Part shown: piece by piece, positions 36,050-46,639 of the stretch
How positions within the stretch are numbered: the stretch's first letter is position 1
Layout of the letters: every line of letters begins with the position of its first letter
Origin: Sarcophilus harrisii
Lineage: Eukaryota; Chordata; Mammalia; Dasyuromorphia; Dasyuridae
Assembly: GCF_902635505.1 (NCBI RefSeq)
Contig: NC_045430.1
Coordinates: 109,052,425 to 109,116,424, forward strand
DNA: 64,000 bases
Direction: 5' to 3'
The notes under the pieces: model-generated
Told to the model about the DNA's origin: nothing
Seen by the model: only the letters and a program-made list of their open reading frames with translations
The model's database searches: none
Translations under genes and position numbers: made by a program

Positions 36050-37500
36050 GTAGAGGTGTGGTCCATGAATATAGGATTTAGTTGTTGTTTTTTAATTTGA
36101 CATTTGCTTATTTGTTCATTTTAGGTGAAAGAGATTTGAAGTGACTATGATCTGATGAACAATAAGAGAGCAAGATAGTGAGATACTTGGGGTCCAAGAA
36201 TCAAGTACATCCTAGGCTTTGCAGGTTGTTCATCATTAAGACCCCAAGGATTAAGGACTATAGGAGCTAACTGACCTATAGCTGAGGCAAGAGCTTATCT
36301 ATTAGTGGTGCTAAATTTGTATGTGAACTTGGTGGTACTAGTGCTATGTAGAAACCTCATGGACTCCATTCTTGCTATAGCAATGGAGTAAATATCCCTT
36401 TGTAAAAGCTGGTTGGTGTTAATTAAATCACTGAAACATGGAAGCTGGCCACCCATGACTATGGGGGAACCACACTGAAATTCAGATTCTAGTTAGTGTA
36501 TAATACTAAAAATGACATGTCCCAATTTCTCAGAGCTATCCTAAGGACAATGTTAAAACCAAACATAGTCTAGTCTACTTTATGTTCTTGAGATTGGGCA
36601 TAAGTTTGGGCTGGGGTATTCCTCTGTGGACTAATACAAGCGGTAGTGTTTTGGTCTCTAGGTCAAAAAAAGGAATGAAGAATTAAAGGGAAGGGGCCCA
36701 TAGGACAGAGAGAACAAACAACCATTCACCATATAAATTATTTTCCTTCTAGTCTCACATGCAAAGCCAACTCAGGGAGAAAATCTTATGCAGATATGTT
36801 TTTACCCAATGACTCCAAGAAGGACCCAATGGGGTACCACAGTGCCAAACTACAGTGGGCCTTACATAGTTCTGTACTCACAATAAGAATCAATGCACCA
36901 GGACTAAGCAAGGAGTGATCATGGCAATATGGGCCCTTTCCTACAAAGATTAACACCCCCAACCCAAATAGCTTTGGGAATTCCCCAGAAAAAAATGGTC
37001 TGGTAACTCTGCATATGTATAAGGAATTCAAGACACTGAATTGACTGAGAGACCTCCAAACTTGGGACATTGCAGACCGAATACTGAAAGGAGAGAGGAA
37101 TCCTAGCTGGTAGAGAGACTCTTGAAAGAAAAGTGGGATTTGAGATTGACAAGGTAAGAGAAAAAGTATAGACTTTTGAATCATTATTATGTGTCCTTCG
37201 AGCTATAGACATATGAGGAAAACTACATGCTCCACATCCACCCAAGATGTTTCTTGCTTACTGTGCCAGTCCCACTAGAGACTGAAAAGAGCAGATTTCT
37301 TTGATAAGGTTGTTCTATCTCCTGAGCCAGATAGCCCATTTGCTCCTGTATATTCTATTGCCTATCCTAAGTCTATATACCTAGCTTAATTTCTATTTTG
37401 ATACTTGCTTAAATAAATGTTTTCTGGCTCTTTCTGATTATTTTTTGTATAATAAGTGCTTGGTGGGATGGAACTGGACTGGTTAAGAGTAAACTGTAAC
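36050..37500. other. Unassigned block, possibly LTR-derived
   Basis: About 1.4 kb of sequence with less low-complexity DNA than its surroundings and no match to the LINE or SINE families seen elsewhere. Near the right end, AATAAATGTTTTCTGGCTC, then a T-rich stretch and GGATGGAACTGGACTGG, has the look of an LTR poly(A)/U5 segment. Minus-strand open frames (up to 132 codons at 36786-37184) show no known motif. Treat as a possible fossil only. Confidence 0.3.
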
Positions 37501-37806
37501 TCTCCCCTGTGGGATGTTTTTGGTTTGTTTTGTTTTGTTTCCTAAACTCCCCAAAGTGCAACAGCCCTCTAGAATGCAAATATTACATGTATAAAAGAGA
37601 GATGATTCTAAAACAATATCTGTCTCAAAGATAAAAGAATAAAAAAATTAAGTAAACCTCCAGCTAGAGCCCTCTTCCTGCTCTATCCAAAGTGATAATC
37701 ACAGCTTCCCTTAGAGATATGGCTGCTGAAGATCTTAGCTGTCTAAATTTATTTCTATAATGTGTGCTACCCTGAGTCCCTGTGTCTCAGATTTAAATTC
37801 TTCTTA

Positions 37807-37998
37807 TCGTTAAGTTGCATCTAATTCTTTGTGACCCCCATATGTTGTTTTCTTGACAGAGACGCTGAGTGGTTTGCTATTTCCTGTTCCAGGAATTGTG
37901 AATTGACCAGGGTCACACAGTTAATAAGTGTCTGTGGCTAAATTTGAACTAGGGATTTTCTGACTCCAAGCCTGGTACTGTGCCATCTAGCTGCCTTT
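37807..37998 (-). mobile_element. MON1-type SINE
   Basis: TTCTTTGTGACCCCCATATG, GTGGTTTGCTATTTCCTGTT, AGGGTCACACAGTTAATAAG and GTGCCATCTAGCTGCC, in antisense order with a complete head. Confidence 0.85.
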
Positions 37999-38440
37999 TA
38001 CATGATTATAGTGAGAACATTGTATGCAATAATAACAACAGTATGTGATAAAGAACTATGATAGACAGCTTTTCTCAGCTATGCAGTGATCCAGGACAAT
38101 TCCAATAAACTTGGAATGGAAAATGCTATCTGCTTCCAGACAGAGAACTATGGAGACTAAATGTGGATCTAAACATAATATTTTCACTTTTTTGTTTGTT
38201 TGTTTTTTTCTTTCTCATAGTTTTTCTTCTTTGGGTCTGATATTTCTTTATGACAAATATGGAAATATGTTTAAAATGATTGTATATATTTAACCTGTAT
38301 GTGATTGCTTGCTGTCTTGAGGAGAGGAAACATGGGGGAGAGATGGAGAAAAAATTTGGAACACAAAATCTTACAAAAATGAATGTTGAATATACTACTG
38401 ATATTATAATATCAGTAATTTATAAAATACTACTGAGAAA
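37999..38440 (+). mobile_element. L1-type LINE 3' end, copy 5
   Basis: GATAGACAGCTTTTCTCAGC, GTGATCCAGGACAATTCCAA, AACATAATATTTTCACTTTT and TGCTTGCTGTCTTGAGGAGA match the 3' UTR order of copies 3 and 4. Confidence 0.75.
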
Positions 38441-38464
38441 AAAATTATCATTTTCATAAAAGTA

Positions 38465-39020
38465 TCATGGCAAAGAGAACAAAGCTCCAGAATTGGAGTC
38501 AAAAGGATTAGGTTCCACTTTTCACTCTGAGTTTATTATATGTGTTTCCTAAATCAAATGATTTTATTTCTCTGTGTTTGAGCTTCCTTATTAGAGAAAT
38601 GAGGGTAGATAAGATGATTGCTTATGTCTTTCAGCTTCCATTCCTACAACTAAAGTATTTGGATACAAAAACTTGTGGGGCTGATCCTTGAAACATAAAT
38701 CTTTTTTGCCTCTGATTTTGCATAGGATTTTATACTTATTCCATTCTAGTCTGTACTCTGGTTACTTCTTCTGAGACAATGCAGTGGCTAAGGGTGCTGG
38801 GCTTAGAGTCAGAAGAGACCTCAGTTCAAATCTCAATTCAAACACTTGCTAGTTGCATGAGATTGGGCAAGTCAATCTCCCTCAGACTCAGTTTCCTTAT
38901 TTGGAAAATGAGAATTATCACAGCACCTACCTCCTAGGGTTATTGCAAGGTTAAAATAAGATAACATATGTATAGTACTTTGAAAACCATAAAGTACTAT
39001 ATAAATAAGATATTATAGTT
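38465..39020 (+). mobile_element. Two MIR-type SINEs
   Basis: 38465-38660 is a decayed MIR (CCAGAATTGGAGTCAAAAGG … GAGGGTAGATAAGATGATTG). 38765-39020 is a near-complete copy: AGTGGCTAAGGGTGCTGGGC, CTCAGTTCAAATCTCAATTC, TTGGGCAAGTCAATCTCC, CAGCACCTACCTCCTAGGG, then the tail AAAGTACTATATAAATAAGA. Confidence 0.85.
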
Positions 39021-39084
39021 CCTTTTTGTTTTGACCAGACTTCTGATTTCATGGTATACAGAATGCCCAATAATGAAATTCCCT

Positions 39085-39260
39085 GTACCTATGCAACTAA
39101 CTCCAGGCAAACCATTGTGGTTTCTTTGTCAAGAAAACCCCAAATTGGGTTATAAATAGTAGGAAGCTATTAAAGCAACGCAGCAACAACAATAACAGCA
39201 CAGTACCTGGCACATAGTAAGCACTATATAAATGTTAGCTATTATTATTGTAACCTCTAT
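39085..39260 (+). mobile_element. MON1/MIR-type SINE 3' part
   Basis: TTTGTCAAGAAAACCCCAAA is the sense of the MON1 'tttggggttttcttgacaaa' core. It is followed by an (AAC)-rich patch and GTACCTGGCACATAGTAAGC. Confidence 0.6.
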
Positions 39261-39269
39261 AGATTTTCC

Positions 39270-40400
39270 TGTCCTGCAAATGGTTTCCACTTTTGTAGTC
39301 AGAATCAAGCAACTCAACAATTATGTACTGACTTCTTTGCTGTCATTTCACATCTTATACTTCCCACTAATTTAAGGAACCATACTATCTTCTTTGTATC
39401 CTTCACAACATCTAATACAGGATTGGGTTTACAGTAGGTATTTAATAAATTTCTACTAATAGGCTGATAAAAGAAGTGAGCAAGATAGGATACAAACAAA
39501 CACAATTTTTAGATTCTCCATCACTTACTGGCAAAGCCATTTTCAGAACCCTGTGGGGCAAAGCATAACTGCTGTGTCATTATTTTAGTCTTCTGATCCT
39601 AACACCAAGGGAAATGCCTTGCTACACCCTGAACACCCCAAGTGGAGAGATCTTTAGCATATATTTAGTTGCAAATTCCAACTATATTATAATTTCCTAA
39701 AAGATAGCGATTATGTGCTCCTCCCCACTCCCACACATAATGAGCTCATAGATTTGACATGTGTTCAATTAATATTTATTAACTTATATCCCAGTGATGG
39801 ATAAAATGACTTCTTCAGACATTAAAACTGATAGCCAGTTGGACTTGATTGACCAATAGGGAATTTTTTAAAATCAACATGGTACCTTTTAATTTTGCTT
39901 TTCCATAATATGAGAAATATCAAGGAAAACAGTTCTTAAACCCTCATGATTTCCAAAGCACCTGCTCCTGACTTCCAAGGCAATCATAGTTGCACTAAAG
40001 GGAGTTACCCTTGGTCATCAGTGTTCTCCAGGGTTCCCACTGGCCTCTCCAGGGATATTGGATAAAAAAGTCATTCATAGGCTTCAGTTTAATTCTGGTT
40101 CTATTCTCATTGCTGATTTAGATCTTTGGTCCCCTCTCAGATTACTATCATCTTTACCACCCACTCCTACTCATCCCACAAAAAATGAATATCTTTTGCC
40201 TCTTCTCCTCCATCTTCAAAATATGATTATTATGAATGAAATTACATTTCATTTATAGTTTTCAGAGATGTAGTCTGTTCTTATTGGCAAAATATATGCT
40301 ATAAACAAGATGATGCTTCCTCAATCACCAGCAAAGATCCATATGCTATCCTTTTTATTCCTCTTAATCACCTGTTTCTTAAGAAATAAATATCAAAAAT
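39270..40400. other. Intergenic with an L2 3' end
   Basis: 39395-39475 carries an L2 3'-terminal motif (ACAGTAGGTATTTAATAAAT). The rest is unassigned, with no gene. Confidence 0.5.
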
Positions 40401-40407
40401 CAATGGT

Positions 40408-40703
40408 AAGCATTGGTAGTGATGGTGCTTCCCTGTAGTCCCTGCTACAGGGGAAGACTGAGACTGATAGATTGCTTGAGTTCTGGAGTTCTGAGCTGTG
40501 GTAGGGTTAAAACTGATTGGATATCAATACCAATTGGACATTTGACACCAATATGATGAGCCCTAGTGAGTGGGGAGTGACCAGACTGTCTAAGGATGGA
40601 AAAATGAGCTCAGATCAGAAAAAAACAAGCAAATCAATATTTGGATCAAAAAGGGAGTAGCTGCTGCATTTCAAGCCCAAGCAATAAAGTGATACCCAGT
40701 CCC
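40408..40703 (+). pseudogene. 7SL (SRP) RNA retropseudogene, nearly full length
   Basis: The segment aligns end to end with vertebrate 7SL RNA. It includes the Alu-domain landmarks CCTGTAGTCCCTGCTA and GCTTGAGTTCTGGAGTTC, and the S-domain landmarks (CACCAATATGATGAGCC, then GGGGAGTGACCAGACTGTC). Near the 3' end, CAAGCCCAAGCAATAAAGTGA corresponds to CCAGCCTGGGCAACATAGCGA. About 14 nt are missing in the 3' Alu arm and many transitions are present. An A-rich tail follows. Presence of the S domain separates it from an Alu-like SINE. Divergence and lost G/C pairs make function unlikely. Confidence 0.88.
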
Positions 40704-40875
40704 AATAAAAACAAAGAAAGAAAAACAAATCAAATAAATAGATGAATGGGTAGACAAATGAATGAATGATAAATGAATAGTCAAGTATATAAATAAATGA
40801 GCAAATGAATAGATAGATGAATAAGTAGACAAAGAGGCAGAAATAGATGGATAGACAGATAAATAGATATGTTTT
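40704..40875 (+). repeat. A-rich tail grading into GATA/AATG-type simple repeat
   Basis: Directly after the 7SL copy comes an A-rich tail that decays into imperfect GAATGAATGAT/GATAGA units. This is a common fate of retroposition tails. Confidence 0.7.
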
Positions 40876-40879
40876 TAAA

Positions 40880-41440
40880 TAATAAAATCAATAGCCATGG
40901 GTTCTGTCAATAAAAAGTTATTATAATAATTTTTTTTTAAATCAATAACAACTACTTTCCTTTTGGAGTTTCTGGGAAAAGGAAAAGAGAACTGAAAATA
41001 ATGTAGCTACACTCAGTTTCAACTGTTACAGATTTGCCAAATTATATAAAAACAGAAGCTAAGGGACTAAATGGACTTTGGAGTGATATCACTTGGCATT
41101 GGTTTTTGGCCCTGGTGCTTTTTTCTTTCTCTTAACCTGTCTTTTAAATAAATGTGCTGAGTTGAGCTTACATTTGGTTTCTTACTCCTCAATTTATGCG
41201 TTTAACGCTTTCTGGCTGGGGGTGGGATGGGGTGGAAGTGGAGGGGAACATCTGTCTGCATTATCATAACCACCTCTTTTATATATTTATTTGTGTAACT
41301 GTCTCCTTTAAATGCAAATCCCCAAACCTCATTTAAGCTTAAACCTGCTATGTGAAGACTTGAATAAAAGGTAGGTGCAGGTTCTGTGATTTCATTAGCA
41401 TAATGAAATTCCAGGTAAGGAAACTTGATATTTTTCTGCA
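40880..41440. other. Intergenic, no gene recognised
   Basis: No clear repeat or gene. Confidence 0.4.
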
Positions 41441-41785
41441 ATTTATAGTCCTAGAAAGTTGCCTAGAGCACTGAGAGATGAAATAATTTCCCCAGGGTCA
41501 TTCCACCACTATGTAGAAGAGGTAAATCTTAAATCCTAAAAAGCTAGCTTTGAAGCCAGCCATGTCACATTGTTCAAGACTTGATTCCACCACAGATTTT
41601 TCTCCAGTCATCTTGATCTGTATCTGGCTACTGAACCCAGATGGCTCTGGAAGGGAAAATGAGGCAGATGACCTCAAACAGCCCTCCCTCACTCAAATCC
41701 AATTCACTGGCATGTCATGGTATCTCCTCCCTGATGTCATGGTTCTCTTCAAGAAAGAAAACCAAACAACAACCACTATATAAAA
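41440..41785. mobile_element. MIR fragment followed by a SINE-like repeat ending in (AAC)n
   Basis: 41440-41560 is an antisense MIR (TTTCCCCAGGGTCATTCCAC). 41600-41780 (plus) has CCCAGATGGCTCTGGAAGG, CACTCAAATCCAATTCACTG, CCTCCCTGATGTCATGGTTC and an ACCAAACAACAACC end. The same element, more decayed, recurs at 49640-49980. Family name unknown to me. Confidence 0.55.
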
Positions 41786-41789
41786 CTGA

Positions 41790-42614
41790 TTATTAGCTTA
41801 GCCATTATCATAGGGAAAGAGAGAGAGGGAGGGTTAAGTATCATCATCGGCTGACCCTTGATGAGGATTTAAAAAGCCATTCTGTGGATTATTTAACTGG
41901 GGGAAAAGCAATATCATTAATTCAGAACTCCCGGGCAGACAGCTAACCCCAGAGAGAGATTTCTGTATGTGTATACTTACTTTGGTATTTAACCATTACC
42001 TCCCAGCCAGAAGGAAACAAAGAGATTCCAAACTGAGGGATTAAAATCACTAAATACAAAGCAACAAACTGCAGAAATTGACATTTAATGTGAATGAGCA
42101 AATCCTCATCTTCCCTGCAGCCACTGTGTGTGGAAAAAGCAAGGAACAGCTTTCTCCCATACCATGGGGATCATTCCATGACTCCATCAAGCACAGGTCT
42201 CTCAATGACTCCATGGCAGAATAAAGCTCCTGTTGAACAGTCTTCATTGTCTGAGAAAAAATCAGAATTGGTTTTCAGAGCTGTTCAGTGCTGTGTTAAG
42301 TAGAGTTAAACCCTGGGGAAAGAGAGCCTTCAGAACTCCCAGGAGATTATGGGGTTCTGTTCCCCTGTTTTATTTCACATGATTCACATTGCCTGGTAGA
42401 TGCTGAATTCAAGAAGCACAGGTCCCTTGGCAAAAAGCTTGTTAAAGTAATATTTTTAATAAACACATTCTGAGCAAATCGAAAAATAACGTACTTCAGA
42501 GATTAGCTTTCTAAACTATCCTCGCAAGGTCTTTGCTCTAAATCCAAAAACAGGAAGACAAAGAGATTGTTTTTTTTTATCACAAAAATTGATTTACTGT
42601 AGAAAAACAAACAC
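41790..42614. other. Non-repetitive flank downstream of KCNA5
   Basis: No repeat recognised. It contains homeodomain-type and AT-rich words (TCATTAATTC, GATTATTTAACTG) and could hold a conserved noncoding element. This is inference only. Confidence 0.35.
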
Positions 42615-43461
42615 TCCCCTCAGTAAGATAATGTTTTATTTCTGAGGATAAAAACAAAGGAATTATAAGAAATTTTCCTCCAACCTCATTAAAAAGTGTA
42701 GAAAGAAAAAAATCACACCAATTATTTAAGGCTCACGAAAAAAAATCATACTTGCCTTTCTTTCCAGAAAGTGTCTCTGTTCTAGAACTTAAATCACTGA
42801 GTTCACATCACATCCAGAGATACACAGGCTTGTGGACATGAGAAGTAGGACAGGCTTATGCTGAGAAACAAGTGTCTGTATAAGGAAGGTGCTGGTGAAA
42901 TAGTGGTTCCCCAAAAAAGCAGCACAAAGTTTTTCCATCCATAAGCACAACACATATTTACATAAAAAAAAGAGAAAATAGGTCAGAAATATCTGAATTA
43001 CAATATAAAAGTTCCTTTTACCTGCCAAAAAAATAACTTTTCCCCCATAAGCAAATATATTCAAGTAAATATACTCAAACTTGCAACAAATATATCTGGG
43101 GTTCACAAAATCCCTAGCTTTTGTTGTTGGTTGTTTTTTTCCCCCCATAGGTTCTTTGTCTGAGTTTTCCCACTAATGGCTAAAAATGATCAGGACTGCA
43201 AATACATACATCTTACTGCACTCACCATTTCAACAGTTTCCTGCGTCATGGAATGTGGTACTTTTTAAAAATAAGTGACCCTTGTGGTGTCATGGAAAAA
43301 AAAAAAGAAAAAAGGAAAGAGGGGGAGAAGAAACCAGGGAGAAAATCAAGTTGGAGAATAGTTTTTGAATACTTAGTAGTACAAAATAGATTTCCACTCT
43401 CAAGTTTCCTCCAGCTATCCCCCTCCTCCTTACATCCCACACCTGGATGTCTTGGTCTCTT
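42615..43461 (-). other. KCNA5: Candidate 3' UTR of KCNA5
   Basis: About 840 nt downstream of the KCNA5 stop codon without a recognisable interspersed repeat. It holds A/T-rich runs and no ORF resembling a protein. The length suits the roughly 0.8-kb 3' UTR known for mammalian KCNA5 transcripts. The 3' limit is inferred from the first canonical AATAAA on the minus strand and the G/T-rich stretch just beyond it. No transcript evidence is available here. Confidence 0.55.
42635..42640 (-). terminator. Poly(A) signal AATAAA for KCNA5 (candidate)
   Basis: TTTATT on the plus strand reads AATAAA on the KCNA5 strand. It is the first canonical signal after the stop codon, about 820 nt away. Beyond it, at 42600-42625, the minus strand is G/T-rich (GGGGAGTGTTTGTTTTTC), as expected of a downstream element. 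A further AATAAA lies at 42369-42374. Confidence 0.5.
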
Positions 43462-45291
43462 TTACAGATCTGTTTCCTGACTTGTATCCAGACAAAGAGC
43501 ATAGAGAGATTTCCTTATATCTACATTGCTTTTGACTTTAAGATTACATTTTTCCACATGGCAGCTTCCTCTGTGGACTCCTTCCATGTTTTCTGGCATT
43601 TTAGCAAAAGACCCTTTGCTCCCACTAGACTTGCGCTGATTGACACTGTCGTGGATTGTGCCCTGGCCTGTGGTACCAGCTGGTTCTTCCTTGAGAACTG
43701 ACCTTTCTTCATTGTCTGTCTCCCGATGATAGAAGTAATTGAAGTTGGAGACAATGACGGGCACAGGCAGAGCTATGGTGAGGACACCTGCAATGGCACA
43801 CAAAGATCCAACGATCTTGCCCCCTACCGTCACTGGTCTCATGTCCCCATAGCCCACTGTAGTCATGGTGACCACTGCCCACCAGAAGGCATCTGGGATG
43901 CTGGAGAAGTGGGTCTCATGGTTGTCTGCTTCTGCAAAGTAGACAGCACTGGAGAAGAGGATGACTCCAATAAAGAGGAAGAAGATGAGGAGTCCCAACT
44001 CCCGCATGGAGGCCTGTAAGGTCTTGCCCAGGATTTGGAGGCCCTTGGAATGGCGGGAGAGTTTGAAGATACGGAAAACTCTGACGAGGCGGATGACCCG
44101 GAGGATGGCCAAGGACATGGCCTGCTGTCCATTCGAACTGCCCCCTCCTCCTGCTCCCCCTGGCTGTTGCTCTGCCAGCTCAGTGCCTAGGGTGATGAAG
44201 TAAGGAAAGATCGCCACCACATCGATAATGTTCATGATATTGCGGGAGAATTCCGCTTTGCTGGGGCAAGCAAAGAAACGCACCAGAAGCTCAAAGGTGA
44301 ACCACACGACACACGTGGTCTCCACGATGAAGAATGGATCTGCCAGGGTTCTGGGCACCATAGCGGCCATAGTAGGCCCCTGAGGCAGAAGATGCAGATC
44401 CCGCCCTCCCCCTTGACTGGCATTAGCGCCCTGAGGGTGAACTGGAGGCTGTTTGGGCAGCTGGGGATGGCGAAACAGCTCCCGTTCATCCCGGAACTCG
44501 GGCAGCGTCTCAAGACAGAAGGTGATGATGGAGATGAGAATGACCAAAACTGAGACGATGGCGATGCCCCGAGCTGACCCAGAACTCTCTGGGTACTCAA
44601 AGATGAGCCAGACCTGCCTCTGGAACTCATTCCGTGGCAGGGGCTTCTCCTCTTCTTTGATGAAGCCCTCATCCTCCCTGAATCTTTCCATGGCCTCATC
44701 CCCTAATTGGTAGAAGCGAATCTCATCAGCAAATACATCCAAAGAGACATTGACTGGCCTCCGCAACCTGCCCCCGGATTGGTAGTAGTACAGGATGCCG
44801 TCGAAGCTGGGTCTGTTGCGATCAAAGAAGTACTCATTGCGCAGGGGGTCAAAGTAATGCAGACGCTTGGCAGGATCCCCCAAGAGAGTGTCGGGAAACT
44901 GAGCCAGAGTGCCCAGCTGAGTCTCAAATCGCAGGCCCGAGATGTTGATGAGGACTCGCTGATGATGCAGGGCAGATGGCCCTAAACCTTCCCCCTCCGA
45001 CATGCCAAGGTTGGAGTTTGTTTCTCCTTCATCTTCCTCCTGTCCGGGAGGCTGCTGTCGCACTGCCTCGGGAAGCTCAGGTAAGGGACGTCCACCCCGG
45101 CCCTCGCTTCTCCCAGCGCGATTACGTCCGGACCTTCTCGGCGTCCCCTCCTTGGCTGCGTCGTTGAGCTGCCCCGTCGGGGGACGCAAGACCTCTTCTT
45201 CCAGCTTGGGGCCCGGGCTTCCCCCAGACTGCTCTCCTTTCCCGATGGCCGCGGTGCCTCCGTTCTTCAGCGTGACCAAGGTGATCTCCAT
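43462..45291 (-). CDS. KCNA5: Voltage-gated potassium channel Kv1.5, complete single-exon CDS
   Basis: Pore-forming alpha subunit of a Shaker-type delayed rectifier. It works as a plasma-membrane tetramer and in mammals carries the atrial IKur current and part of the vascular smooth-muscle K+ current. The 609 residues match human Kv1.5 (613) throughout. Order: variable acidic/proline N-terminus 1-108; T1 tetramerisation domain about 112-206; S1 241-262; S1-S2 loop with a possible N-glycosylation sequon at N290-A-S; S2 319-340; S3 351-370; S4 about 394-413 with R398, R401, R404, R407, K410, R413; S5 431-453; selectivity filter TVGYGD 478-483; S6 with PVP 509-511; C-terminal PDZ ligand ETDL. 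R485 just after the filter and H461 in the turret correspond to human R487 and H463. IKEE (K212) and LKEE (K534) match the two reported SUMO motifs. The start is firm: an in-frame TAG lies two codons upstream of the ATG. KCNA-family genes usually keep the CDS in one exon, as here. No frame damage is seen. Identification is very secure. Confidence 0.98.
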   Translation of the reverse strand: MEITLVTLKNGGTAAIGKGEQSGGSPGPKLEEEVLRPPTGQLNDAAKEGTPRRSGRNRAGRSEGRGGRPLPELPEAVRQQPPGQEEDEGETNSNLGMSEGEGLGPSALHHQRVLINISGLRFETQLGTLAQFPDTLLGDPAKRLHYFDPLRNEYFFDRNRPSFDGILYYYQSGGRLRRPVNVSLDVFADEIRFYQLGDEAMERFREDEGFIKEEEKPLPRNEFQRQVWLIFEYPESSGSARGIAIVSVLVILISIITFCLETLPEFRDERELFRHPQLPKQPPVHPQGANASQGGGRDLHLLPQGPTMAAMVPRTLADPFFIVETTCVVWFTFELLVRFFACPSKAEFSRNIMNIIDVVAIFPYFITLGTELAEQQPGGAGGGGSSNGQQAMSLAILRVIRLVRVFRIFKLSRHSKGLQILGKTLQASMRELGLLIFFLFIGVILFSSAVYFAEADNHETHFSSIPDAFWWAVVTMTTVGYGDMRPVTVGGKIVGSLCAIAGVLTIALPVPVIVSNFNYFYHRETDNEERSVLKEEPAGTTGQGTIHDSVNQRKSSGSKGSFAKMPENMEGVHRGSCHVEKCNLKVKSNVDIRKSLYALCLDTSQETDL

Positions 45292-45670
45292 GGGCTAAGG
45301 GTAGGGGCATGCTGCGCCCCCGCCTCTAGGCTTCTCCGAGACACTGTCTCCCGGTGCCCTCTCCAAGCCTTCTGCTAAACTCCAGCCTGGCCGCCTGAAT
45401 CTCTGCGAATGCTCCCCGCTGGGGTTGCCGGAGCGACTCCCAGTCAGTCCTGACGTCAAGAAGCTGCCCTGGCTCTTTTCTCCCTGCAAGCTAGTTGGTT
45501 ACCAAGCAGCATAAATGCTCCTTTGCAAGCAGATGCAATCTTACACTGCGCTCTCCATCAGCAAGGCACTCAGCCACTACCCCCTGTAGTTCCCTCCACC
45601 TCTTCTTTCATTCTCTTCCTCCCCTTTCTCTCCTTCGCGGCTCCGCGCCTCACACCCCCTATAGCTCTAG
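44930..45670. promoter_or_regulatory. CpG-island-like 5' end of KCNA5
   Basis: CpG dinucleotides are frequent across the first part of the CDS and about 370 bp upstream of the ATG (runs such as GCGCGATTACGTCCGG). They are almost absent from the rest of the window. This is the usual look of a promoter-linked CpG island. No TATA box stands out upstream of the start codon, so start-site choice is probably dispersed. Confidence 0.7.
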
Positions 45671-45800
45671 CTAGTCCTGCCAGACTAGCGGCATAACATC
45701 ACCCCACCTACCCATTTCCCCTCCTTTCCCAAAACATTGGGGGCGTCACCCTGTGCAGAGGCGCAGCTGGAGTTATTGGTTTGGGAGAGCAGGAAGAGAC
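45292..45800 (-). promoter_or_regulatory. KCNA5 5' UTR and proximal promoter region (inferred)
   Basis: GC-rich sequence immediately upstream of the KCNA5 ATG. On the gene's strand it contains a full CRE palindrome (45451-45458), two CCAAT motifs (ATTGG on plus at 45736-45740 and 45775-45779) and a half-CRE (CGTCA at 45744-45748). The transcription start cannot be placed from sequence. The ATG context is weak at -3 (C) and has G at +4. Confidence 0.5.
45451..45458. promoter_or_regulatory. Palindromic cAMP response element TGACGTCA
   Basis: A perfect 8-bp consensus CRE lies 160 bp upstream of the KCNA5 start codon, within the CpG-rich segment where CREs are commonly active. Rat Kv1.5 has been reported to respond to cAMP through a CRE in its 5' noncoding region, so conservation is plausible. 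Occupancy is not shown by sequence. Confidence 0.6.
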
Positions 45801-45983
45801 TAGGGAGAGGTGGAGAGGAGGAGCGCAGGTTGTATGTGAGAGAGCCAAGACTCCTCTGGGCAAAAAGATGAGAATAGCTTTGTGTTTTTCTGCTCACCTG
45901 AGACTCTGCAATAAACTGGATAGACTTGGGCGGGGAAGACAAGGTGAGAATACTGAGCTGTTCCGAATTGAAAACGATGAATA

Positions 45984-46613
<630 letters not shown>

Positions 46614-46639
46614 GGAAAGGGTTGGCAGAGACTTCAATT

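Noticed and set aside
36786-37184. 132-codon minus-strand open frame
   Set aside because: No recognisable domain, no neighbouring promoter or CpG island, and it lies in a possibly LTR-derived block.
40408-40703. Alu-like SINE interpretation
   Set aside because: The S domain of 7SL is present, which Alu and B1 elements lack, and this lineage is not known to have 7SL-derived SINEs.
40408-40703. Functional 7SL gene interpretation
   Set aside because: Too many substitutions at normally paired positions and a small 3' deletion; an A-rich tail indicates retroposition.
42369-42374. AATAAA as the KCNA5 poly(A) site
   Set aside because: A nearer canonical signal with a G/T-rich downstream stretch lies at 42635-42640. 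This one could still serve as an alternative site.
43726-45298. Several open frames on both strands overlapping KCNA5 (up to 155 codons)
   Set aside because: They are shadows of the GC-rich KCNA5 coding sequence in other frames and show no independent domain.
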